This document shows positions 15,091 to 22,971 of a stretch of DNA of 23,542 nt, piece by piece; position 1 is the first letter of the stretch, and the number at the start of each line of letters is the position of its first letter. A model generated the notes under the pieces. It saw only the letters and a program-made list of their open reading frames with translations, did not search any database and was not told where the DNA came from. Source of the stretch: Gammaproteobacteria bacterium (GTDB lineage: Bacteria > Pseudomonadota > Gammaproteobacteria > Nitrosococcales > Methylophagaceae); contig QNEY01000003.1 of NCBI GenBank assembly GCA_003645385.1, positions 1-23,542 on the forward strand, given 5' to 3'. Made by a program: the position numbers and the translations under genes.

Positions 15091-15995
15091 GTATCAATGT
15101 CATCAAATCAGGCTTCTTATCTTTAGTGGAAGATTATGGCCGTTTTGGACTGGCTCAGTATGGGCTTAGCCAATCAGGTGTGGCTGATGAACACGCCTAC
15201 TGTTGGGCTAATCACTTGTTGGATAATGATTTTAATGATGCCGTGTTAGAAATCACTTTTGGTGGTTGTGAATTAACCGTGTTAAGTGATATTTCTATCG
15301 TAGTGACAGGAGCAGATTTAGGTTTCAAAATTAATGACAAAATACAACCACTATGGCAGGTGATTAATGTCAGTTCAGGAGATAACTTGACGTGGTCTGT
15401 AGCCAAAAGCGGCGTTCGAGCTTATTTGGCGGTTAAAGGTGGATTTCAGACCACAGAATTCTTTAATTCGAGATCGTCTAATTTACGTGAACAAATTGGA
15501 GCGAAGTTGATAGATGGTGACCTACTTTCTTATGACTCGACTAGCTCTGAAATGACTCACCACGCTATGCCATCACACTTTTTTCCTAATTATGAGCAAG
15601 ACTTAATACTTCGATTACTACCCACATATCAATTCGATCAATTTGAGCAGCATCAAAAAGACGTGTTTTTTAATCAAGATTATACGATAAGTAGTGCATA
15701 TGATAGAACAGGTTGCCGTCTTGAAGGGCAGAGCATTAAAGACTCACAATCCAAGATGATCTCTGAGGGAATTAGCTATGGCAGTGTAGAGATAACAACA
15801 GAAGGCTTCCCTATAATTTTACTTAAAGACAGTCCAACAATTGGTGGTTACCCCAAGATTGGCACTGTATTTTCACTGGATTTGGCAAAGTTGGCTCAAC
15901 GGCAAATAGGCAATAAAGTGTCATTTGAATTAATGGATATTGAAACAGCACAACAAAAACGTCGTGATTTTAATGTATTTTTTGGAATTCAATAG
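15087..15995 (+). CDS. pxpC: 5-oxoprolinase subunit PxpC (KipA/biotin-dependent carboxyltransferase-like fold)
   Basis: The large partner of PxpB in 5-oxoprolinase. The 302-residue protein carries the family blocks LVEDYGRFGLAQYGLSQSG, VVTGADLGFKIN, RAYLAVKGGF, DRTGCRLEG and SEGISYGSVEITTEGFPIIL, then DSPTIGGYPKIGTV. These are also seen in allophanate hydrolase and urea carboxylase homologues, but the pxpA and pxpB neighbours decide the assignment. The gene overlaps pxpB by four bases, ends in TAG, and is followed nine bases later by ung. Confidence 0.95.
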   Translation: MSINVIKSGFLSLVEDYGRFGLAQYGLSQSGVADEHAYCWANHLLDNDFNDAVLEITFGGCELTVLSDISIVVTGADLGFKINDKIQPLWQVINVSSGDNLTWSVAKSGVRAYLAVKGGFQTTEFFNSRSSNLREQIGAKLIDGDLLSYDSTSSEMTHHAMPSHFFPNYEQDLILRLLPTYQFDQFEQHQKDVFFNQDYTISSAYDRTGCRLEGQSIKDSQSKMISEGISYGSVEITTEGFPIILLKDSPTIGGYPKIGTVFSLDLAKLAQRQIGNKVSFELMDIETAQQKRRDFNVFFGIQ

Positions 15996-16004
15996 GTAAA
16001 CAAT

Positions 16005-16688
16005 ATGGTTTTAGATAATGCTCCCAGTTGGCAGAAACAACTTAGTATGGAGTTTGAAATGCCTTATATGAAAACACTGAAACAATTTTTACGGGCAGAA
16101 AAGGACCTACAGAAGGTTATTTACCCACATTCGTCTAACTGGTTTCATGCCTTGGACACAACACCTTTAGACGAAGTCAAAGTCGTTATTTTGGGTCAAG
16201 ATCCTTATCATCAACACGGACAGGCACACGGTTTATGTTTTTCAGTATTACCGGGGGTGAAAATACCTCCGTCTTTAAAAAATATGTATAAAGAATTGCA
16301 AACAGATATGGGTATCGCTCCTGCCAGTCATGGTTATCTTGAGGGTTGGGCAAAACAAGGTGTATTATTGTTGAATGCTGTATTGACTGTGGAAGATTCC
16401 AACGCAAATTCCCATCAGGGCAAAGGCTGGGAGCAATTTACCGACAAGGTTATTGCTATTGTTAATGAGCGCTGTGAGCATGTGGTGTTTATGTTGTGGG
16501 GCAGTTATGCCCAGAAAAAAGGTGCTGTAATTGATTCAGAGCGACATCTAGTATTGAAGGCTCCTCATCCATCACCTTTATCAGCACATCGTGGCTTTTT
16601 TGGCTGTCATCATTTCAGCAGGGCAAATAATTATCTCCAACAGCATGGTAAAACAACCATAAATTGGCAATTATCTGATATTGGATAA
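16005..16688 (+). CDS. ung: Uracil-DNA glycosylase, family 1
   Basis: Removes uracil from DNA to start base excision repair. The 227-residue protein has the catalytic water-activating motif GQDPYH (64-69, Asp66), the uracil-recognition LLLN (121-124, Asn124), and the DNA-intercalation loop HPSPLSAHRG (188-197) with the catalytic His188. Length and motifs match E. coli Ung closely. It starts nine bases after pxpC with AGGT just upstream, so it is probably read through from the pxp operon, an unrelated function. The gene after it has its own good promoter overlapping the ung stop. Confidence 0.97.
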   Translation: MVLDNAPSWQKQLSMEFEMPYMKTLKQFLRAEKDLQKVIYPHSSNWFHALDTTPLDEVKVVILGQDPYHQHGQAHGLCFSVLPGVKIPPSLKNMYKELQTDMGIAPASHGYLEGWAKQGVLLLNAVLTVEDSNANSHQGKGWEQFTDKVIAIVNERCEHVVFMLWGSYAQKKGAVIDSERHLVLKAPHPSPLSAHRGFFGCHHFSRANNYLQQHGKTTINWQLSDIG

Positions 16689-16708
16689 CGATATGTCCAT
16701 GTTATAAT
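16681..16708 (+). promoter_or_regulatory. Extended -10 promoter for the glycosidase-like/kinase fusion gene
   Basis: TGTTATAAT (16700-16708) is a perfect extended -10 element. A partial -35, TTGGAT (16681-16686), lies 16 bases upstream of TATAAT and overlaps the ung stop. Transcription would start near 16715, about 26 bases before the TTG start at 16741. Confidence 0.6.
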
Positions 16709-16740
16709 TTCTGCCTCTTTTCACAGTATCAGGAATCATC

Positions 16741-18978
16741 TTGAAATCACGCATTAGCCTGCGACAGCATTGTCTTCGTGCTACAAAAGATGCGTTACTA
16801 ACATTAGTTAAAGCAGGTTTGTGGTTTCACTGTTCTCCAAAGCTGCAAGCTGGTGCACAAATCCAGAATGATTTTTTTGGTATTAATATTGCGCCTTCCA
16901 GTGACCCACGTGCCGATGATTATATTGTAGAGCGTCTGAGAGAATTAGATCTTCAAAATGTGCGGATGGATTTTACTTACGCTTCTTTGGGTAGTGATGC
17001 TGAACGTTTATTGCAACGAGTATTAGCAGAAGGTTTCAAGGTAATGCTTGATTTACTGCCTCCCTTTGATGATGCTGTTGTGCTGGCAGATGATAGTGTC
17101 GCTCAAGAACGTTGGCGTGAGTTTATTGAAACAGTAACTGATCGATATGGCGTACAAGTCAATTGTTTCGAAATTGGTGCAACACCAAATAGAGGTCGCT
17201 GGTCAGGTTTTGAACCATTAAGCTATCTTGTAGCTTGGGAGATAGCCTGCAAGCAATTGGCAGGACAAGATATTTTATTGGCGGGTCCCAATGTTTCAGA
17301 TTTTGAGCCGATTTCAAACATAATTTTGTTGGCAGAGATGCAACGTCAAGGCAATGCACCTGATATTCATACCGATAACTTATTTGTTGAACGGGTGATT
17401 GAACCGGAGGCGTATGATCATCGGGTATTTGGTCGCTGGATGACAAATATCTTTAAATTTAACCTGGTTAAGAAAGCCCGAATTTATGCAGATTTAACGC
17501 ACCGGTTTGGGGTGAAACAAACGGTTTGTAGTTACAAATGTTGGACTACTAAACGTTTAAGCAGATTTTCAGATACACCTGAAATTAGAAAAGCTAATTA
17601 CCTGGTCCGTTATCTAGTGATTGCAGCTACTAGTGGAGCACTAGATAAAGTGTATTGGGGGCCATTAATTTGTAGTCGTGATGGCTTGATTACTGATGGA
17701 GCAGAGGGTTATCCCAAGATAGATAATGTCAGTTTCTATAAGGAAGTGCGCGGTGACTATGAACAGTTCCAGCCCGGGAATGCATATTATGCATTACAGA
17801 ATTTAGTAAGATTATTGAGCGGTGCAGAATGTGTGCAGGTGGTAAGTGCCGACAATGGTATCAACCATTTTATTTTCAATACCGGACAAAATACACAATT
17901 ACATATAGGTTGGACACGTGATCGTTATGTCCTTCCTTTACAATCACTTTATACACAACAGCAGATTGATGAAGCGAGTTTTCTGGATACCTGTGGTGAA
18001 ACCCTTGACCATCAAGCCATCAGCTTTAGTGAACAACCACTGTTTTTACAGTTTGTTGAACCACAAGCAACCAAAATTAATGTTGAGCAGATTGAACGAT
18101 TAGTTATACCCAAAAATACGGTCTATCCCTATGTTGATGGTGTTGAGTTTATTCCATGGCATGAGGGTGACTGGATTGGTGCTATTGCAGTTAAAACCGG
18201 AGAAAAACTGTTAGAAAAAGCTGATAGCATGTTGCCTGAAAGCTTACTTAGCTTACCGCAACTAGGTGTACACCGAGATCAGCGCAATAAAGTGTGGAGT
18301 ATTAAAAACCCACTTAATCCAGATGAAACACTGATAGTTAAACAAAACCGTGTTCAAGGCCTGAAAAAATTCAGCTATCGCTTTAAAGCCAGTAAAGGCG
18401 AGCGGCATTGGAATAATGCCTCAGAGATGATCCGTCGAGGCGTTAACAGTCCAAAACCAATAGCCTACTTTGAACGCACAAAAAATGCAGCCATCACACA
18501 TAATTATTATGTGTGTGAATTTGTTGCCGATGCATTTTCAGCGCGTGATGCTTTTGTGGTTTTTGCTCAGGGAGAAGAGCAATATTCTGGGTTTGATAAG
18601 GACACTATTTTTCGTGCGATAGCTCACTACACCTGCAAAATGCATAACAATCAAATCATTCATTATGATTTGTCGGGTGGCAATCTTCTGATGACTAAAA
18701 ATGATCATGGTCAAATTGATGTGACTGCGATTGATATAGGTCGTGCAGCGATATTTGAAGGTAAGAAAATAACAGAAAAGATGCGATTAATAGATTTAAG
18801 ACGTATTTGTTATAAGTTGGATTGGCCAAATCGTGAAATCTTTATGCAAGCCTATTTCGATGAGTACGGCCAAGTTTTTGGCCCCGGTTGGAGAAAGCCT
18901 CTCGGAAATTATGAAAGGAAGCAACGGACCAAGCGAAAAATCAAACAAGCTTTGAAACGAATACGAGGTAAACATTAG
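16741..18978 (+). CDS. Fusion of TIM-barrel glycosidase-like domain and WaaP/InaA-type kinase
   Basis: A 745-residue soluble protein with no signal peptide or membrane helix. Residues about 45-400 resemble a clan-A glycoside hydrolase barrel (FFGINIAPSSDPRADDYIV, NVRMDF, GFKVMLDLLPPFD, VNCFEIGATPNRGRW, VYWGPLI). Residues about 505-735 are a lipopolysaccharide-kinase-type domain. Its probable ATP lysine is Lys534 (LIVKQN), its catalytic loop is HYDLSGGN (641-648, Asp643 and Asn648), and its metal Asp665 is in DIGRA. A basic tail ends the protein. At the barrel site where active enzymes read EIGNEPN, this one reads EIGATPN, so the acid/base Glu seems to be Thr148. The start is TTG, supported by AGGA seven bases upstream. 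WaaP relatives phosphorylate LPS core sugars; the substrate here is unknown and no LPS genes flank it. Confidence 0.8.
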   Translation: MKSRISLRQHCLRATKDALLTLVKAGLWFHCSPKLQAGAQIQNDFFGINIAPSSDPRADDYIVERLRELDLQNVRMDFTYASLGSDAERLLQRVLAEGFKVMLDLLPPFDDAVVLADDSVAQERWREFIETVTDRYGVQVNCFEIGATPNRGRWSGFEPLSYLVAWEIACKQLAGQDILLAGPNVSDFEPISNIILLAEMQRQGNAPDIHTDNLFVERVIEPEAYDHRVFGRWMTNIFKFNLVKKARIYADLTHRFGVKQTVCSYKCWTTKRLSRFSDTPEIRKANYLVRYLVIAATSGALDKVYWGPLICSRDGLITDGAEGYPKIDNVSFYKEVRGDYEQFQPGNAYYALQNLVRLLSGAECVQVVSADNGINHFIFNTGQNTQLHIGWTRDRYVLPLQSLYTQQQIDEASFLDTCGETLDHQAISFSEQPLFLQFVEPQATKINVEQIERLVIPKNTVYPYVDGVEFIPWHEGDWIGAIAVKTGEKLLEKADSMLPESLLSLPQLGVHRDQRNKVWSIKNPLNPDETLIVKQNRVQGLKKFSYRFKASKGERHWNNASEMIRRGVNSPKPIAYFERTKNAAITHNYYVCEFVADAFSARDAFVVFAQGEEQYSGFDKDTIFRAIAHYTCKMHNNQIIHYDLSGGNLLMTKNDHGQIDVTAIDIGRAAIFEGKKITEKMRLIDLRRICYKLDWPNREIFMQAYFDEYGQVFGPGWRKPLGNYERKQRTKRKIKQALKRIRGKH

Positions 18979-19025
18979 AGATTTATTGATTAAGCTAGAG
19001 CAATACAGCATAGACAAGCTCGCCC

Positions 19026-19034
19026 TGCTACAAT
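19026..19034 (+). promoter_or_regulatory. Candidate extended -10 upstream of the repeat ORF and yheS
   Basis: TGCTACAAT matches an extended -10 (TGnTATAAT with one change). No convincing -35 lies 16-18 bases upstream. A start seven bases downstream would fall at 19041-19042, essentially on the ATG of the small ORF, giving a leaderless message. The stretch 18979-19025 after the fusion gene holds nothing else I can support. Confidence 0.4.
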
Positions 19035-19041
19035 GCGCGCC

Positions 19042-19185
19042 ATGACAAATTTAATTGGATTAAAATTGCATAGCAACAGGCTACCACGAAGTGGTGGCAT
19101 ACAAGGATGTTTCATGACAATTTTAACGGGATTAAAATTGCACGGCCATCGGCCGCCGCGAAGCGGTGATGTACAGGGATGTACA
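19042..19185 (+). repeat. Two tandem 72-bp units with a conserved hairpin
   Basis: Units 19042-19113 and 19114-19185 are identical at 53 of 72 positions by direct comparison, with no gaps. Both contain GGATTAAAATTGCA and a hairpin with a GAA loop: ACCAC-GAA-GTGGT in the first and GCCGC-GAA-GCGGT in the second. One stem pair changes A-T to G-C on both sides, and two others change while keeping a G-T or G-C pair. The unit length is a multiple of three and both copies begin at ATG. Confidence 0.85.
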
Positions 19186-19191
19186 TCATGA
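19042..19191 (+). CDS. Putative 49-residue repeat peptide overlapping the yheS start
   Basis: An uninterrupted frame covers both 72-bp repeat units. The two 24-residue copies share 16 positions, including LKLH and the PRSG...QGC core, each starting MT. The frame's TGA (19189-19191) overlaps the ATG of yheS (19188-19190) as ATGA, the usual arrangement for translational coupling. The hairpin changes between copies include synonymous third-position pairs (CCA/CCG and AGT/AGC). I know no protein family for it. No Shine-Dalgarno precedes the first ATG, but a leaderless start is possible. It could be a leader peptide for the ABC-F gene or a non-coding repeat that happens to stay open. Confidence 0.4.
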   Translation: MTNLIGLKLHSNRLPRSGGIQGCFMTILTGLKLHGHRPPRSGDVQGCTS

Positions 19192-21068
19192 TAAAGCTAA
19201 ATCAACTCTCCGTTCGCCGTGGTACACGATTATTATTTGAGTCTGCCAATCTAACAATTCACCCAAAACAAAAGGTTGGATTAACAGGTGCAAACGGTAC
19301 TGGGAAATCTAGTTTATTTGCACTATTCCAAGATCGATTACATGCCGATCACGGTAGTGTATCGATTCCTGATGCATGGGTAATTGCTCATGTTGCTCAA
19401 GAAACACCTGCCATTGATAGTCCTGCAATTGATTATGTATTACAGGGTGATGCTGAATATATGCATCTGCAACAGCAATTGCTTAAAGCGGAAGAAGAGC
19501 ATGATGGCCATCTTCAAAGTGAATTGCATGATAAGTTAGCCGCAATTGAGGGTTATACAGCGCGAAGTCGAGCCGGTCGTTTAATGCATGGTTTGGGCTT
19601 TAATGGTGAACAGGAACAATTGCCAGTTAATTCATTCTCTGGTGGTTGGCGGATGCGCTTGAATCTTGCTCAGGCGCTGATGTGTCGTTCAGATTTGTTA
19701 TTACTGGATGAACCGACTAATCATCTTGATTTAGAAGCGGTTTATTGGTTGGAAGATTGGTTGCGTAATTATCAGGGTACTTTGGTTCTGATATCACATG
19801 ATCGTGATTTTCTTGATCGGGTTGTAAATCAAATTGTACATATTGAACAACAGCGACTGAAAATGTATAGCGGTAATTATTCTGCCTTTGAATTAGCACG
19901 TTCCGAACATTTAGCACATCAACAAGCCGCACACAATAAACAACAACGTGAAATTGCTCATATTCGTAGTTTTGTTACTCGTTTTAAAGCTAAAGCAACT
20001 AAAGCCAAACAAGCACAAAGTAGGGTTAAAGCATTGGAAAGAATGGAATTGATCGCGCCAGCTCACGTTGATTCACCGTTCCACTTCAGCTTTTTTCCAC
20101 CAACACGAGTAACTGCACCATTATTAAGTTTAGATAAAGTGGCCGTGGGTTATAACGAACAGCCGATAATTTCGGGAGTGAAGTTATCATTAGCGCCGGG
20201 TGACCGTATTGGTTTATTAGGACCTAATGGTGCGGGTAAATCGACATTAATAAAGTTGATTGCAGGTGAATTATCGGCTTTACAAGGCAAGCGAAAAGAA
20301 GCGAAAGATATTCGCATCGCCTATTTTGCTCAGCATCAATTAGAACAGCTCATGGTGGATGAAAGTCCGTTGCAACATTTACAGCGTTTAGACAGACAAG
20401 CTTCCGAAGCCGATCTGCGTAACTTTATTGGTGGTTTTGGCTTTCATGGTGATGATGCATTGGCACCAGTTGGACCCTTTTCCGGGGGTGAAAAAGCACG
20501 TTTAGTATTGGCTTTGTTAGTATATCAAAAGCCAGCACTATTATTACTTGATGAACCGACCAATCACCTCGATTTGGAAATGCGTTTAGCCTTGACGTTA
20601 GCATTGCAAGATTTTGAAGGTGCTCTAGTTGTTGTGTCACATGATCGACATTTATTACGTACTGTAGCCGATGAATTATGGCTGGTATCAGATGGTAAAG
20701 CAGCTGTGTTTGATGGTGATTTAGATGATTATCGTCAATGGTTAATGACTAAAGATAAGCCTGTTAAGGCAGAGCTGAATGCAACTATCAATAATAAAAA
20801 AGATGATCGTCGTACTGCCGCTGTTGCTAGGAAAAAGCTGCAGCCTTTACGAAATTCGGTTAAAAAAGCAGAGCAGAAAATGGAAACCGTGCAGTCTAAA
20901 TTAGACAAGGTGGAACAAAAGTTAGCCGATAATGGCCTGTATGAAGACAGTGCTAAAGACCAATTAAAAGCCTTGTTAGTTGAGCAGGGTGATTTGAAAG
21001 CAGAATTAGAGAAAGTTGAAATGGACTGGTTTGAAGCCAGTGAAGCATTGCAAGAAGCAGAAGCATAA
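19188..21068 (+). CDS. yheS: ABC-F ATPase YheS
   Basis: A 626-residue soluble ABC-F protein acting on ribosomes; YheS is proposed to help resolve stalled translation. Two nucleotide-binding domains are complete. The first has Walker A GANGTGKSS (34-42), signature FSGGWRMR (150-157) and Walker B LLLDEP. The second has GPNGAGKST, FSGGEKARL and LLLDEPTNHLDL. The linker KATKAKQAQSRVKALERMEL, followed by APAHVDSPFHFSF, is diagnostic for YheS rather than Uup, EttA or YbiT. A C-terminal coiled coil (about 540-625) is present. I choose ATG 19188: AGGG lies nine bases upstream, while ATG 19179 has no spacing to any site. The start overlaps the stop of the repeat ORF. uup follows after 16 bases. Confidence 0.95.
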   Translation: MIKLNQLSVRRGTRLLFESANLTIHPKQKVGLTGANGTGKSSLFALFQDRLHADHGSVSIPDAWVIAHVAQETPAIDSPAIDYVLQGDAEYMHLQQQLLKAEEEHDGHLQSELHDKLAAIEGYTARSRAGRLMHGLGFNGEQEQLPVNSFSGGWRMRLNLAQALMCRSDLLLLDEPTNHLDLEAVYWLEDWLRNYQGTLVLISHDRDFLDRVVNQIVHIEQQRLKMYSGNYSAFELARSEHLAHQQAAHNKQQREIAHIRSFVTRFKAKATKAKQAQSRVKALERMELIAPAHVDSPFHFSFFPPTRVTAPLLSLDKVAVGYNEQPIISGVKLSLAPGDRIGLLGPNGAGKSTLIKLIAGELSALQGKRKEAKDIRIAYFAQHQLEQLMVDESPLQHLQRLDRQASEADLRNFIGGFGFHGDDALAPVGPFSGGEKARLVLALLVYQKPALLLLDEPTNHLDLEMRLALTLALQDFEGALVVVSHDRHLLRTVADELWLVSDGKAAVFDGDLDDYRQWLMTKDKPVKAELNATINNKKDDRRTAAVARKKLQPLRNSVKKAEQKMETVQSKLDKVEQKLADNGLYEDSAKDQLKALLVEQGDLKAELEKVEMDWFEASEALQEAEA

Positions 21069-21084
21069 TTTCTAGAGAACCCAT

Positions 21085-22971
21085 ATGGCATTATTATCAT
21101 TAAAACAAATTATCGTCAGTTTTGGCGGTCCAAATCTATTGGATAAAGTAGATTTTCAACTCGATCGTGGTGAACGTGTCTGTCTGGTCGGTCGTAATGG
21201 TGCAGGCAAGTCGACCTTGATGAAATTGATAGCTGGTGAACTCACAGCTGATGGTGGTGAGATTTTAGGGCAAGGTTTGAAAATAGCACGTCTTGAACAA
21301 GAAGTCCCTGCTGGAACTGAAGGCAGTGTATTTGATGTAGTAGCAAAAGGATTAGGTGATATTGCTCCTTTACTAATTGAATATCATCACGTGATCCATC
21401 AATTAGAAACAGACAGTTCTGATAAGGTATTGGCTGCATTGGAAAAAGCACAGCATAAATTAGAAGCAGTGGATGGATGGTCAGTTGAGCAACGTGTAGA
21501 AGCTGTTATTTCACGATTAAGCCTAGATCCAGATGTTGAGTTTTCAACCTTATCCGGTGGAATGAAACGTCGAGTGTTATTAGCTCAGGCCTTAGTAAAA
21601 GAACCCGATATCTTATTATTGGATGAGCCAACCAATCATCTGGATATTTCATCTATTACTTGGTTGGAAGAGTTTTTGAAGAGTTATGGAGGTACGATTT
21701 TATTTATTACTCATGACCGTACCTTTCTGCAAGCCATAGCAACACGAATTGTACAACTGGATCGTGGTCAATTAGTCAGTTTTCCTGGGGATTATGCAAA
21801 TTACCTGCAACGACGAGAAGCGATGCTAGAAGAAGAAGTACAGCAGAATGCTTTATTTGATAAGAAGCTTGCACAAGAAGAAGTGTGGATACGACAAGGG
21901 ATTAAGGCGCGTCGCACGAGAAATGAAGGCCGTGTTCGGGCATTAGAGCAATTACGCCGTGAACGTGGTCAACGTAGAGAAAAGCTGGGTAATGTTAAAA
22001 TGCAACTGCAAGATGCTGAACGTAGTGGCAAGCTGGTAATTGATGCCGAATACTTAACTCAAAGCTATGATGGCCGAGTATTATTTAAAGACTTTAGCAC
22101 CGTTATTCAACGTGGTGACCGTATTGGTGTTATCGGACCAAATGGCTGTGGTAAAAGTACACTACTGTCTATTTTATTAGGCCGAGCTAAACCCGAATCA
22201 GGTGAAGTTAAATTGGGTACCACGCTTGAAGTTGCCTATTTTGATCAATTACGCAGTCAATTAGATGAAAATGTCAGTGTGGTCGATAATGTTGGCCAAG
22301 GTCGAGATTATGTCGAGATTAATGGTGCGAGTAAGCATGTTATTGGTTATTTGCAAGACTTTTTGTTTACCCCTGAACGAGCAAGAACACCAGTAAGATC
22401 ATTGTCAGGTGGCGAACGTAATCGCCTGTTATTAGCTAAATTATTTACTCAACCAGCCAATTTGTTAGTGATGGATGAGCCGACCAATGATCTTGATGCT
22501 GAAACTTTAGATTTGCTAGAAGATTTGTTGATGAATTATAAAGGGACTTTATTATTAGTCAGCCATGATCGTACTTTCTTGAATAATGTCGCAACCAGCA
22601 CCATTGTATTTGATGATGATGGCGAAGTACGTGAATATGTTGGTGGGTATGATGATTGGGTTCATCAGCGTCAGCAGGATAAACAAGCTCAAACCATGAA
22701 AAAAACGACAGCAAAGACCGAAAAGAAACCTGTTAAAAAGAAATCATCGTTAACCTATCAAGAACAATTGGACTTGGCTGAATTACCTAAAATGATTGAA
22801 CAATTGGAACAAAAACAAGCAGTATTACATGAGACAATCGGCAAGCCAGAGTTTTATCAGGAAGCCGAAAACAAGATTGCTAAAACCCAACAAGAGTTAG
22901 ATCTTATTACCATAGAGCTAGAAACAGCTTATGAACGCTGGGATAGTTTAGAAGCCAAACAGAAAGGCTAA
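21085..22971 (+). CDS. uup: ABC-F ATPase Uup
   Basis: A 628-residue ABC-F protein; E. coli Uup affects transposon precise excision and ribosome assembly and binds DNA with its C-terminal domain. Walker A motifs are GRNGAGKST (36-44) and GPNGCGKST, signatures are LSGGMKRR and LSGGERNRL, and Walker B motifs are LLLDEPTNHLD and LVMDEPTNDLD. The block EEVWIRQGIKARRTRNEGRV is diagnostic for Uup. A lysine-rich linker leads to a C-terminal coiled coil (about 550-628) ending AYERWDSLEAKQKG, the DNA-binding part in the family. It is 16 bases after yheS, and its TAA shares a base with the next start (TAATG). A three-gene unit with yheS and the aminopropyltransferase-like gene is likely. Confidence 0.96.
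   Translation: MALLSLKQIIVSFGGPNLLDKVDFQLDRGERVCLVGRNGAGKSTLMKLIAGELTADGGEILGQGLKIARLEQEVPAGTEGSVFDVVAKGLGDIAPLLIEYHHVIHQLETDSSDKVLAALEKAQHKLEAVDGWSVEQRVEAVISRLSLDPDVEFSTLSGGMKRRVLLAQALVKEPDILLLDEPTNHLDISSITWLEEFLKSYGGTILFITHDRTFLQAIATRIVQLDRGQLVSFPGDYANYLQRREAMLEEEVQQNALFDKKLAQEEVWIRQGIKARRTRNEGRVRALEQLRRERGQRREKLGNVKMQLQDAERSGKLVIDAEYLTQSYDGRVLFKDFSTVIQRGDRIGVIGPNGCGKSTLLSILLGRAKPESGEVKLGTTLEVAYFDQLRSQLDENVSVVDNVGQGRDYVEINGASKHVIGYLQDFLFTPERARTPVRSLSGGERNRLLLAKLFTQPANLLVMDEPTNDLDAETLDLLEDLLMNYKGTLLLVSHDRTFLNNVATSTIVFDDDGEVREYVGGYDDWVHQRQQDKQAQTMKKTTAKTEKKPVKKKSSLTYQEQLDLAELPKMIEQLEQKQAVLHETIGKPEFYQEAENKIAKTQQELDLITIELETAYERWDSLEAKQKG

Noticed and set aside
19042..19185. CRISPR array or integron attC-type site
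   Set aside because: There are only two abutting units with no spacers between them and no cas or integrase gene in the window. The units form one open frame instead.
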